Counted from the stretch's first letter, positions 1 to 9,684 are shown. The stretch is 10,879 bases of DNA from Planctomycetota bacterium (GCA_022615465.1 JAKEGR010000181.1:1-10879), one strand, 5' to 3'. Program-made: numbers and translations. The notes: a model not told the origin generated them from the letters alone.

Positions 1-2
1 GC

Positions 3-293
3 GATCTCTTCGATTTTGGCGCGGTGATGCGAGAACCGGGGGGGATTGCCAGCAGCGGAATGCGGCAATGGATTGACAACACGGGGCGCTACTCGTGCCA
101 CGCTCGCCTGGTCCGTTTCCTCGATGGCCAGATTCGGCTATTAAAGGACAACGGCCGGACTACCACAGTGTCGCTGCATCGGCTGAGCGAGGCTGATCTG
201 GCGTTCGTGCATCGCCAGGTAAGTGCTCAGCAGGCCGATGTGTTTGGACGAACGGCGCAGGCGACAACCGCACTTCCGTTGTTTGCCAACTGA
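3..293 (+). CDS. SHD1-domain protein, C-terminal part (5' end outside window)
   Basis: The frame is open to the left edge: residues DLFDFGAV precede the first possible in-window start codons (GTG 24, ATG 27), and no ribosome binding site precedes them. I therefore read this as the C-terminal ~96 residues of a longer protein. The segment from about base 80 to 225 matches the SHD1 (Sla1 homology domain 1) pattern: RQWIDNTGRYSCHARLVRF, then a hydrophobic strand IRLLKDNGRTTTVSL, then LSEADLAFV. SHD1 domains are small beta-rich modules that recur in planctomycete proteins, many of them secreted. In eukaryotic Sla1 the domain binds NPFxD peptides, but its bacterial role is not established. A ~20-residue low-complexity tail (QATTALPLFAN) ends the protein. 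The gene converges on the beta-barrel gene to its right. Family call fairly sure; function unknown. Confidence 0.72.
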   Translation, partial: DLFDFGAVMREPGGIASSGMRQWIDNTGRYSCHARLVRFLDGQIRLLKDNGRTTTVSLHRLSEADLAFVHRQVSAQQADVFGRTAQATTALPLFAN

Positions 294-336
294 CGATTTC
301 GGCGAGTCTTCCCGATTCACCAGCAATGATTGGGGT

Positions 337-366
337 CTACGCGGCGAATGGCCGCGGGGCGCGTAG
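337..366. terminator. weak hairpin between convergent genes
   Basis: In the 105-base gap between the SHD1 gene and the convergent beta-barrel gene, ctacgc (337-342) can pair with gcgtag (361-366). Alternatively gcggc (341-345) pairs with gccgc (351-355) around a five-base loop. There is no T-run on either side, so this is only a possible bidirectional stop signal and not a canonical intrinsic terminator. Confidence 0.2.
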
Positions 367-398
367 GGAACGTACCTCCGTGCCGTTCTATTCCATGC

Positions 399-1370
399 CT
401 ACCAGATGTGCCGACTGGGATACCAGGGCCAATAAGACTTCGGCCGCGCGCCGAACCGCCACTCCAGGCCGAATGTGAGTGTCAGGTTGTGCTGCGTGGG
501 GATGCCATTTTGGCCCAGGGCGAGTTGGTCCGTGACTTCCGCTCGGGCGGCAAGCCAGCGCCGCACGGGGTACTTCACGCCGATGCCGAGCGGAAACGTG
601 AGCAGCCATTCGTCATGCCGCGAACCCCAGTCGGTCGGAAAATCAACCGCCGTATTGCCAATGCCACACCGCCAGTAGGGACGCAGCATCGCATCCCCCC
701 ACGGGTAATACATGAGACTGTAGCTCCACAGAAAGAGACTATCCGTGCGTGGAGCATCGGGCGCTTGGCTGTTCGTCAGTTCTGGTGTCGACCAGTTGAA
801 CTTCAATTCGCCACCCCAGTAGTAATCCCAATCCCAGCCCAGGTAGATACCTCCGAACAGGTCGGTATCGCGACTGACCGAATCTTCCACGGAACGGGTC
901 ATCCAGAGCGTGCCCAGTTCGCCACCAACATAATAGGGGCGATTCAACCAACTCGACCCGGTGAGCGGCCAACCGAGGCCAACGTGGCGGCCGTGGGTGT
1001 GCGAATGCCTCAGGCCGAACCAAGATATCCCCGGCAGGTAAGGCCGTGTCGGGCATGAGTCGTCCGGCCAGGTGGCATCGGGCGCGTCATCGTTTGGAAG
1101 AGAGCTCTCATCCATGGGGTCCATTTCGGGAGCCATCGTCCGTCCATCCGGCCAAGTTTCCGCTGGCGGGGAAGGGTCGTAGGGCGCGATTTCCGCTGCG
1201 GCCGTGGGGACGCCGAAGAACGGATTGGGCGCCCCCTGCAAATCCTCATCGGCAAACGCACTCAAAGCCGCGGCAAGGTGCATCGCGATCGCGATACACC
1301 CTGCGCGCGTGCCGCAAAGTGCGTGCGAACAGCGAGCAGTGGTGTTCGAGAGTCGCACCAATTCCTGCAT
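399..1370 (-). CDS. exported, aromatic-rich protein, probable outer-membrane beta-barrel
   Basis: This 323-residue protein has no family I can name. The N-terminus looks like an export signal: Arg residues within the first 22, a hydrophobic run CIAIAMHLAAALSAFA, and an AFA/DED cleavage site near residue 40. A Pro/Asp-rich linker spans about residues 45-115. After that come repeated amphipathic, Tyr/Trp-rich stretches separated by turns, for example YYVGGELGTLWM, LFGGIYLGWDWDYYWGGEL, SLFLWSYSLMYYPWG and LTLTFGLEWRFG. The very last residue is Trp. Alternating aromatic strands and a C-terminal aromatic are typical of outer-membrane beta-barrels, so that is the structural inference. The frame is chosen over plus-strand ORFs of the same region because only this one gives a signal peptide and regular strand periodicity. 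The start ATG has aagg directly before it but no well-spaced Shine-Dalgarno. It converges on the SHD1 gene, and its upstream side is the palindromic repeat. Confidence 0.62.
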   Translation of the reverse strand: MQELVRLSNTTARCSHALCGTRAGCIAIAMHLAAALSAFADEDLQGAPNPFFGVPTAAAEIAPYDPSPPAETWPDGRTMAPEMDPMDESSLPNDDAPDATWPDDSCPTRPYLPGISWFGLRHSHTHGRHVGLGWPLTGSSWLNRPYYVGGELGTLWMTRSVEDSVSRDTDLFGGIYLGWDWDYYWGGELKFNWSTPELTNSQAPDAPRTDSLFLWSYSLMYYPWGDAMLRPYWRCGIGNTAVDFPTDWGSRHDEWLLTFPLGIGVKYPVRRWLAARAEVTDQLALGQNGIPTQHNLTLTFGLEWRFGARPKSYWPWYPSRHIW

Positions 1371-1420
1371 CCTTGCCCGGCGAGGACCAACTCAAGAAAT
1401 CGCGGCAGCAGCTTACCTGT

Positions 1421-1510
1421 CCGTTGAAAAAAGGGACAGACACGCTCGCAACCACGCCAAACCGAGGCGATTCTCTAATCGCTCCGCGAGCCAGTCCCCT
1501 TTTTCAACAG
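1421..1510. repeat. nested palindromic repeat (REP/MITE-like)
   Basis: The outer arms gttgaaaaaagggac (1423-1437) and gtcccctttttcaac (1494-1508) are inverted copies differing at one base. Inside them gctcgc (1444-1449) pairs with gcgagc (1486-1491). In the centre gcgatt (1467-1472) pairs perfectly with aatcgc (1477-1482) around the loop ctct. The three nested arm pairs make one ~86-base foldback. From memory, GTTGAAAAAGGGGAC termini recur in many copies between genes of planctomycetes, consistent with a non-autonomous element mobilised in trans or a REP-type repeat. No transposase lies in the window. It sits ~50 bases upstream of the start of the beta-barrel gene, so it could affect that gene's expression. 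Confidence 0.65.
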
Positions 1511-1662
1511 TCTGTTACGGGACGCGCCGAACCGCACGCCCTGCTTTTTGCCAGAGGTGGCGGTATTGGAAAAGCGGCGGGATTATTCTCGGAGAACTGG
1601 CAATTGTCAATCCAGACCGCTCTTCCGGCGAAATCGCGGGAACTCAACAGCGTAGCCGATCT
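1511..1662. other. non-coding stretch between repeat motifs
   Basis: I see no credible gene here. The ORFs crossing it on the plus strand (1046-1684, 1204-1755) lack any recognisable motif, start as antisense readings of the beta-barrel gene, and run through the palindrome. Together with 1371-1420 it forms the upstream region of the beta-barrel gene and the downstream region of the DUF1573 gene. It is bounded by related GTTGAA-containing motifs, so it may be a decayed insertion. Confidence 0.4.
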
Positions 1663-1685
1663 GACTTCTTCAACGGGCTGCTAAG
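1663..1685 (-). repeat. third copy of the GTTGAA repeat motif
   Basis: Read on the minus strand this is cttagcagcccgttgaagaa followed by gtc. Its core cccgttgaagaagtc resembles the left arm of the palindrome at 1421-1437 (ccgttgaaaaaagggac), in inverted orientation to it. The pair (1421 plus, 1685 minus) could therefore be the two ends of a ~265-base degenerate element enclosing the palindrome. It lies ~35 bases past the stop of the DUF1573 gene. The similarity is short and the element boundary is an inference. Confidence 0.35.
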
Positions 1686-1720
1686 GAAAATCGGCGTTGC
1701 CGGCCTGAACGGGGCGAAGA

Positions 1721-2821
1721 CTATTGAGCGGCAACTTGGGAGCGCGGGGTGCTAGCAGCGCCGGCGTTCGGCTGGTTTGTGGAACTGCCGCTATCACTCG
1801 GCGGCGCTACCTGCTCAGTGGGTACCACCGTGGCATAGGCTGTCAGCATCACCTGAAAACCCGCGCCCAAATCGGTCGCGATGTGAATCGATTCCTTCAC
1901 GCTGCCAGGATCGCGATTGGCATCGAAGATGATTTCGACAATATGGCGATCGCTCGACTGATCGTCGGTCTTGAACTGGAAGGAATTCTTTTCGGATTCG
2001 ACAGTCAATATCCGGAACGGCTTCTTGCCACGAACGATCACCTTCTTCGAAGCCTGCCCGCCCTTGGCCACATCGCCCATCAGAACGGATTCGGGAGACA
2101 CGGAAATCTGCGACACGACTCGACCAGCCACTTGCAGTGGAATCCGCGGGTTCTGTTGGTCGTTGGTGACGAGCACAAGTTGTTCGTTGAAGTAGCCGGG
2201 CGGGACTGTATCTTTCAAACGCACGAGCAAATCATACGCCACCCGGCCCGAATACCGTTGCTTTTCGGATAACTCAACCTCCAAGTCACTACTCTCGCCG
2301 CGAACATCGACAATTTTCCAATCCGCCCGGCCGGCGTAAGTCACTTGCACCTGTTGCGACGCTGGCAAACCTTGATCCACATTGTCGAATTGGATCGCGC
2401 CGGGCAGGAACACCACGTCGCCGCGGATGTTTCCGTTCACATGCAACTGCGTCTCTCCGTATCGCACCGTGCCTTTGTCGTTCCACTTCACTGCCACGGT
2501 GAGTGTTGCACTGTGTCCGCCGGTAAAGGTACGCGTGTTGAATTTCGCTACGACATTGCCGACTTCGCCCGTCTTGAGGATCTTATTGCCTTCGAGCAAC
2601 GCCGTGGTGCAGCCACAACTCGAACGCACACTCACTAATTCGATATCTTCCTTGTAAATGTTCTTTGCTTCAAAACGCTTCACCGTATCAGCACCACGGG
2701 CCACTGTGCCAAAATCGTGCTTCTGCTCCTGGAACAGCTTCGCCACCCAGGCTTCGGCAAGGCACGAACTGGTTGCACAACACGCAACAATCGCTGCGAC
2801 AGCGAACTCACGCATACCCAT
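1721..2821 (-). CDS. exported DUF1573-domain protein
   Basis: I place the start at ATG 2821, not at the upstream in-frame ATG at 2926. AAGGAG (2831-2836, minus strand) lies 9 bases before it, and the protein then begins directly with a signal peptide: MGMREF, then AVAAIVACCATSSCLAEA with cleavage probably after AEA. The mature N-terminal domain carries the DUF1573 signature: HDFGTVARG (residues 35-43), then SVRSSCGCTTALLE with the Cys pair at 68-71, ending in a TRTFTGGHSATLTV strand. Two further Ig-like beta repeats follow, including QLVLVTNDQQNPRIPLQVAG. A Ser/Pro/Gln-rich tail ends the protein (366 residues). DUF1573 domains are secreted immunoglobulin-like folds common in Planctomycetota and Bacteroidota and have no established activity. 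No partner gene is adjacent. The family call is strong; function is unknown. Confidence 0.85.
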   Translation of the reverse strand: MGMREFAVAAIVACCATSSCLAEAWVAKLFQEQKHDFGTVARGADTVKRFEAKNIYKEDIELVSVRSSCGCTTALLEGNKILKTGEVGNVVAKFNTRTFTGGHSATLTVAVKWNDKGTVRYGETQLHVNGNIRGDVVFLPGAIQFDNVDQGLPASQQVQVTYAGRADWKIVDVRGESSDLEVELSEKQRYSGRVAYDLLVRLKDTVPPGYFNEQLVLVTNDQQNPRIPLQVAGRVVSQISVSPESVLMGDVAKGGQASKKVIVRGKKPFRILTVESEKNSFQFKTDDQSSDRHIVEIIFDANRDPGSVKESIHIATDLGAGFQVMLTAYATVVPTEQVAPPSDSGSSTNQPNAGAASTPRSQVAAQ

Positions 2822-2830
2822 GATGCGGCA

Positions 2831-2836
2831 CTCCTT
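2831..2836 (-). promoter_or_regulatory. ribosome binding site deciding the DUF1573 start
   Basis: AAGGAG on the minus strand sits 9 bases upstream of ATG 2819-2821. It is the only good Shine-Dalgarno for this gene. It supports the shorter 366-residue protein, which begins with its signal peptide, over the 401-residue reading from 2926. Confidence 0.65.
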
Positions 2837-2974
2837 CACGGTATTTCCTTCGCCTCGTTTGGCAGGCCAGGTTTCGAGCCTGCGGATCCCTGCAGTCAAA
2901 ACATTACCACCCAGCCACTGGTCCATCAGAAAGCTCGACCTGCCAGGGAAAGGAACGGCAATCTACATCGAGTA

Positions 2975-2980
2975 ATTATA
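2975..2980 (-). promoter_or_regulatory. candidate -10 box for the DUF1573 gene
   Basis: Read on the minus strand this is a perfect TATAAT. No good TTGACA-like hexamer lies 16-18 bases further upstream. Transcription from here would give a leader of roughly 145 bases before the start at 2821. The site is in the divergent intergenic region and overlaps the plus-strand promoter candidate at 2985-3014. A six-base match alone is weak evidence. Confidence 0.25.
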
Positions 2981-2984
2981 GACC

Positions 2985-3014
2985 TTGAATTGGCGTCTTG
3001 GCGACAGCTAGATT
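2985..3014 (+). promoter_or_regulatory. candidate promoter for the NHLRC2-like gene
   Basis: TTGAAT (2985-2990) and TAGATT (3009-3014) are separated by 18 bases. They match the sigma-70-type consensus at 4 of 6 positions each. They precede the plus-strand gene and lie in the only AT-rich part of the divergent region 2822-3172. I see no other signal in that region apart from the ribosome binding sites of the two genes. Confidence 0.25.
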
Positions 3015-3172
3015 AAAATCATCAGGCCTTTTCTCCACGAACGATGAACGATTGGTGTCGATCCAAGGGCGGCGGAAAACTGCGCAGAATGTATCGTCTG
3101 GTGAGCAAAGGGTTGGCCACCAAGATCGGCTCAATCGTTATAACCGTTTCCAGGCATGGAGCGGACCTGTTC

Positions 3173-4903
3173 ATGTCCAAATACCGGAAAATGTTTGCAC
3201 TGCCGGACGGCATCGTTTCAATAACTTCCGCCCGGGCAGCCAAGCTACTGATCGTGATAGCTGTTTTTGCCGCGGGTGAATGGTCCTCCGGAAGCCTGGC
3301 AATCGCCCAATCGCCCGACGAGGCTGCTATTCGCCCGAATCTATCGGGCAGGTTCCCCTACCCCCAGCGAATTCCGGCGCCTTCTCTGGCAGGCGGTGCC
3401 GGCTGGGTAAACGTCGCTCAGCCGATTGAACTCGAGGATCTTCGTGGTCGGTTTGTGCTCCTCGATTTCTGGACCTATTGCTGCATCAATTGCATGCACG
3501 TCCTCCCCGAACTGAAGCAGCTCGAACGGGCGTTCCCTAATGAGTTGGTGATCCTCGGTATCCACTCGGCTAAATTCACGGGTGAAGAAGAGGAGCAAAA
3601 CATTCGCGAGGCCGCGGAACGTTATGAAATCGAGCATCCCATCCTGAACGATGCCGGGTTGACGATCTGGCGGCGTTACGGCGTACAAAGTTGGCCAACG
3701 TTGGTGTTGATTGACCCCGCCGGCGACGTGGTCTGGGCGGCTGGCGGTGAGCGGAAATTCGCGGAACTGAAAGCCGTGATCGAACGAGGCCTGCCTTTTT
3801 ATCGTGCCCAAGGCCTCCTCAAGCCGGCCCCGCGTCCGGTTTTGATTACCGACAATTTGCAAAATAGATCGCCGCTTCGGTTTCCCGGCAAAGTGCTGGC
3901 GGATGAAGCCAGCGGCCGGCTGTTCATCGCCGACAGCAACCACCATCGCATCGTAGTCGCGAAACTCGACGGCTCGCTGGATTTCGTGATCGGCTCCGGC
4001 ATCGCTGGCAGAACGGACGGCCCGTTCGACGAGTGCCGCTTCCAACATCCGCAAGGCATCGCACTGGTCGGCGAGAAGCTGTACATCGCCGACACGGAGA
4101 ATCACCTGTTGCGAAAGGCCGATTTCGCGACGCGACACGTGACGACAATCGCTGGCACCGGCCAGCGCGGCGACGGCTGGCCCGGCTCGTTCAAGAAACA
4201 AGGCCGGCTGCCCAAGTCGACCGCGATCGCCAGCCCCTGGGCACTCTGGCCACACCGCGGCCATCTGTACATTGCAATGGCCGGATCCCATCAGATTTGG
4301 CGGATGACACTGGATGAAAAAAGAATCGATCCGTACGCCGGCAATGGCCAAGAGAACATTGTCGATGGACCGCTGCTTCCCAGGCGTCCCTACGAACCGG
4401 GCTTTGCATCCTTCGCACAGCCGAGCGGTCTGACCTCCGATGGGAAGTGGTTGTATGTTGCGGACAGTGAGGGGAGCGTGATACGTGCCGTGCCATTCGA
4501 TCCGCGCGGCCACGTCGAGACGCTAGTCGGCCCGACGGCAACATTGTTCGATTTCGGCGACCTTGACGGCGCTGGAAGCGATGTGCGGTTGCAGCATCCG
4601 CTCGGCGTGGCGTTTACGGATGGCAAGCTGTATGTCGCCGATACGTACAACAATAAGATCAAGATCATTGACGTGGCGGAACAAAGCTGCCGGACGATTG
4701 CCGGTAGCGGCCGGCCTGGGAAGGACGACGGGGACAACGGCTTGCAGGCCACTTTGAACGAGCCGGGCGGTCTTTCGGCGGCAGGTGGCAGATTGTTTGT
4801 CGCGGATACGAATAATCACCTGATTCGGGTGGTGGATTTGACGGCACCCTATGTCGTGTCCACCTTGAAGATTGAAGGGCTGGCAAGGCCAGCCTTGCCG
4901 TAA
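3173..4903 (+). CDS. exported thioredoxin-fold / NHL-propeller protein (NHLRC2-like)
   Basis: The 576 residues from ATG 3173 begin with a long export signal: basic MSKYRK, then AKLLIVIAVFAAGEW, with cleavage near SLAIAQS. A TlpA/NHLRC2-type thioredoxin domain follows: FVLLDFWTYCCINCMHVLPE with the active site CCINC at residues 103-107, and the cis-Pro loop QSWPTLVLIDP (Pro ~175). The C-terminal ~350 residues contain six NHL blades, each marked by a strand such as LFIADSNHHRI, LYIADTENHLL, LYIAMAGSHQI, LYVADSEGSVI, LYVADTYNNKI and LFVADTNNHLI. Human NHLRC2 has the same order and the same CCINC motif, plus a C-terminal beta domain that is absent here. The likely setting is periplasmic redox or protein interaction; substrate unknown. 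Start choice: ATG 3173 has GGAG 11 bases upstream and leads into the signal. In-frame ATG 3044 (619 residues) and ATG 3191 are alternatives. Confidence 0.85.
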   Translation: MSKYRKMFALPDGIVSITSARAAKLLIVIAVFAAGEWSSGSLAIAQSPDEAAIRPNLSGRFPYPQRIPAPSLAGGAGWVNVAQPIELEDLRGRFVLLDFWTYCCINCMHVLPELKQLERAFPNELVILGIHSAKFTGEEEEQNIREAAERYEIEHPILNDAGLTIWRRYGVQSWPTLVLIDPAGDVVWAAGGERKFAELKAVIERGLPFYRAQGLLKPAPRPVLITDNLQNRSPLRFPGKVLADEASGRLFIADSNHHRIVVAKLDGSLDFVIGSGIAGRTDGPFDECRFQHPQGIALVGEKLYIADTENHLLRKADFATRHVTTIAGTGQRGDGWPGSFKKQGRLPKSTAIASPWALWPHRGHLYIAMAGSHQIWRMTLDEKRIDPYAGNGQENIVDGPLLPRRPYEPGFASFAQPSGLTSDGKWLYVADSEGSVIRAVPFDPRGHVETLVGPTATLFDFGDLDGAGSDVRLQHPLGVAFTDGKLYVADTYNNKIKIIDVAEQSCRTIAGSGRPGKDDGDNGLQATLNEPGGLSAAGGRLFVADTNNHLIRVVDLTAPYVVSTLKIEGLARPALP

Positions 4904-4970
4904 GTACCGCGCGTTGCGGGCAACGGTGGCTAATCGCTTATCCCCCCTCCCCCGCGTGCCCTCCGCCTCT

Positions 4971-4976
4971 TAGAAT
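4971..4976 (+). promoter_or_regulatory. possible -10 box giving a leaderless tyrA transcript
   Basis: TAGAAT (5 of 6 matches to TATAAT) ends six bases before the tyrA ATG at 4983. That would place the transcription start at or next to the start codon. There is no Shine-Dalgarno sequence before this ATG, which fits leaderless translation. No -35 hexamer is visible; the upstream bases are a C-rich run. This is suggestive only. Confidence 0.3.
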
Positions 4977-4982
4977 GCCTGC

Positions 4983-5820
4983 ATGGCTAAATTCGACTCG
5001 ATCGCCATTATTGGCGTCGGACTCATTGGTGGATCGATCGGTCTTACGCTGCGCGAACGGAATCTGGTCCGGGAAGTCGTCGGCATTGGCCGCCGCAAAC
5101 ACCGTCTCGAGGTCGCACAACGTGCCGGCGCGATTGATCGTGGAACAACCGATCTTGCGTCGGGGGTGGCCAAATCGCAACTTGTGGTTGTTTGCACGCC
5201 GGTCGAATTGGTGGCCGACTATGTGGCGCAAGCCGCGGCTGCCTGCCCAATGAATGCCGTGATTACCGACGCCGGGAGCACGAAAGTGGCCATTGTCTCC
5301 GCGGTCGACACGGTTCTGGCCGGTCGCCGCGAGGGACCGCGATTCATCGGCAGCCACCCCATCGCCGGCGATCATCGCACCGGAACCGAGCACGCTCGCG
5401 CCAGTCTATTCGAGGGACGGACGGTGGTGGTCACGCCAACGGATGCGACGCCAGCCGGGACGCTCGAGCAAATCACTCATTTCTGGGAAAGCCTGGGCGC
5501 GCGCGTCACCGCGATGTCCGCGGCGGAGCACGATGCCGCGCTGGCCGCGACGAGTCATCTGCCGCATTTGGTGGCCGCCGCCCTTGCCGCCGCAACGCCA
5601 CGCGAACTGCTCCCTTTGACGGCGGGCGGCTGGCGAGATACAACCCGGGTGGCCGGCGGCGACCCTCAACTGTGGCGGCCGATTTTTGCCACCAACCGGT
5701 CGCAAGTGCTCTCGGCCATCGAGCAATTCGAGGCTTCGCTCTCCGCGCTGCGGAACGCGCTCGAGGCAAAAGACGACGGGCAATTCGAACAACTGTTACT
5801 CGAGGCGAAACGGACTCGCG

Positions 5821-5837
<17 letters not shown>
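4983..5837 (+). CDS. tyrA: prephenate dehydrogenase (tyrosine biosynthesis)
   Basis: The enzyme oxidatively decarboxylates prephenate to 4-hydroxyphenylpyruvate with NAD(P)+, in the cytoplasm, on the way to tyrosine. The 284 residues show the family order. An N-terminal Rossmann fold has IIGVGLIGGSIG (residues 9-20). VVVCTPVE (68-75) and TDAGSTK (95-101) follow. The catalytic-His segment is FIGSHPIAGDHRTG (121-134), with His125 the likely catalytic residue. Next come TSHLPHLVAAALA (190-202) and the helical-domain signature GGWRDTTRVAGGDPQLW (215-231). There is no chorismate mutase or ACT domain, so this is the short monofunctional form. An arogenate dehydrogenase specificity cannot be excluded. 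Its last 17 bases overlap the start of purL, so the genes are probably one transcript with coupled translation. The ATG lacks a Shine-Dalgarno (see the -10 candidate just upstream). Confidence 0.93.
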
Positions 5838-8769
<2,932 letters not shown>

Positions 8770-8832
8770 GGATTTGTCCCACAACGATTGCACTACTATT
8801 CCCATTGTGCCGAGATTGCGAAACATATCTTC

Positions 8833-9684
8833 ATGACTCAACCACGCGTGTTAATCCTGCGAGCACCAGGCACCAATTGCGACGAGGAAACCGCGCATGC
8901 GTTTTCGCTCGCCGGCGGCGCGCCGGAAAGTTGGCACGTAAATCGCATCTTGGAGCAGCCTGCGCGACTGGTCGATTTTCAGATCCTTTGTCTCCCCGGA
9001 GGATTCAGTTACGGCGACGATATCGCGGCCGGGCGAATCCTCGGCAACCAGATTCGGCATCACCTGTCCGATTCGCTCGGCGATTTCCACGCCGCGGGCA
9101 AGTTGATCCTCGGCATCTGCAACGGATTTCAGGTGTTGCTGAAAACCGATCTATTGACCCAGACCGACAGCCATGGACCGACCACGACGCTCACACTCAA
9201 CGACTGCGGCCATTTCGAGGCCCGTTGGGTGCGGCTCGGCGTTGACGGCGGCAACTGCGTGTTTCTCAACGGCATCGAAGAGTTGGAACTGCCGGTTGCC
9301 CATGCCGAAGGGAAGTTTGTCGCACGCGATGGAGAGACGTTCGCCCGGCTCGAGGAGGCTGGACAACTCGTCTTGCGGTATCGGCCAATGGCGGATCGCG
9401 GATCGCAGAATGCGGGTGATTCCAAACAAGCCAAAATTCATGCTTCGAGGCCCCAGGCGGCAATCCGCAGCCCCCAACCCCTGGTTCCCTACCCAGCCAA
9501 TCCCAACGGCGCGATGGGCGATGTGGCCGGCATCTCGGACGCGACGGGCCGCGTACTGGGGCTGATGCCCCACCCGGAGCGATTCGTCGACCCTACGCAG
9601 CACCCTTGTTGGACGCGCCGGCCCAAGCAAGAGACCGGCGACGGACTACGCGTGTTTCAAAACGCGGTGCAGTATTTTCTGTAG
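8833..9684 (+). CDS. purQ: FGAM synthase glutaminase subunit PurQ
   Basis: A class I glutamine amidotransferase that hydrolyses glutamine and passes ammonia to PurL. In 283 residues it shows MTQPRVLILRAPGTNCDEET at the start, PGGFSYGDDIAAGRI, the nucleophile elbow ILGICNGFQVL with Cys96, and MPHPERF with the catalytic pair His247 and Glu249. ATG 8833 is used because the conserved RVLILRAPGTNCDEE strand begins right after it. A TTG at 8788 would add 15 residues unlike the family. No clear Shine-Dalgarno is present. The gene lies 63 bases after purL and is surely its partner. Oddity: between the strand QLVLRY and the conserved YPANPNGAMGDVAGI there are ~33 residues of low-complexity sequence (about 185-217) where the family normally has roughly ten. 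They are encoded by repeat-like DNA (gcggatcgcggatc at 9391). The subunit probably still works, since every catalytic residue is intact. Confidence 0.92.
   Translation: MTQPRVLILRAPGTNCDEETAHAFSLAGGAPESWHVNRILEQPARLVDFQILCLPGGFSYGDDIAAGRILGNQIRHHLSDSLGDFHAAGKLILGICNGFQVLLKTDLLTQTDSHGPTTTLTLNDCGHFEARWVRLGVDGGNCVFLNGIEELELPVAHAEGKFVARDGETFARLEEAGQLVLRYRPMADRGSQNAGDSKQAKIHASRPQAAIRSPQPLVPYPANPNGAMGDVAGISDATGRVLGLMPHPERFVDPTQHPCWTRRPKQETGDGLRVFQNAVQYFL
9391..9470. repeat. repeat-like DNA inserted in frame within purQ
   Basis: The stretch opens with a tandem gcggatc gcggatc (9391-9404) and closes with the inverted core atccgc (9463-9468, within caatccgcag). Short iterations of GCGGAT/ATCCGC are, from memory, common in intergenic repeats of these bacteria. 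The encoded peptide has no counterpart in the PurQ family and sits in a surface loop between two conserved blocks. The arms are short (6-7 bases), so the call rests mainly on the extra residues. Confidence 0.35.

Noticed and set aside
330..1755. Plus-strand ORFs 330-1058, 1046-1684 and 1204-1755
   Set aside because: They overlap one another, oppose the signal-peptide-bearing beta-barrel frame and run through the palindromic repeat. The residue pattern is Arg/Pro-rich noise.
2868..2882. Small hairpin caggtttcgagcctg in the DUF1573 leader
   Set aside because: Four Watson-Crick pairs plus a G.T and an A-T pair with a three-base loop is within what chance gives in GC-rich DNA, and it has no T-run.
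2822..2926. N-terminal extension of the DUF1573 protein to ATG 2926
   Set aside because: It would bury the signal peptide behind 35 residues, and the Shine-Dalgarno AAGGAG points to ATG 2821.
3341..4513. 390-residue minus-strand ORF opposite the NHLRC2-like gene
   Set aside because: It is a shadow of a gene with clear domains on the plus strand. It has no recognisable motif, and long antisense ORFs are expected at this GC content.
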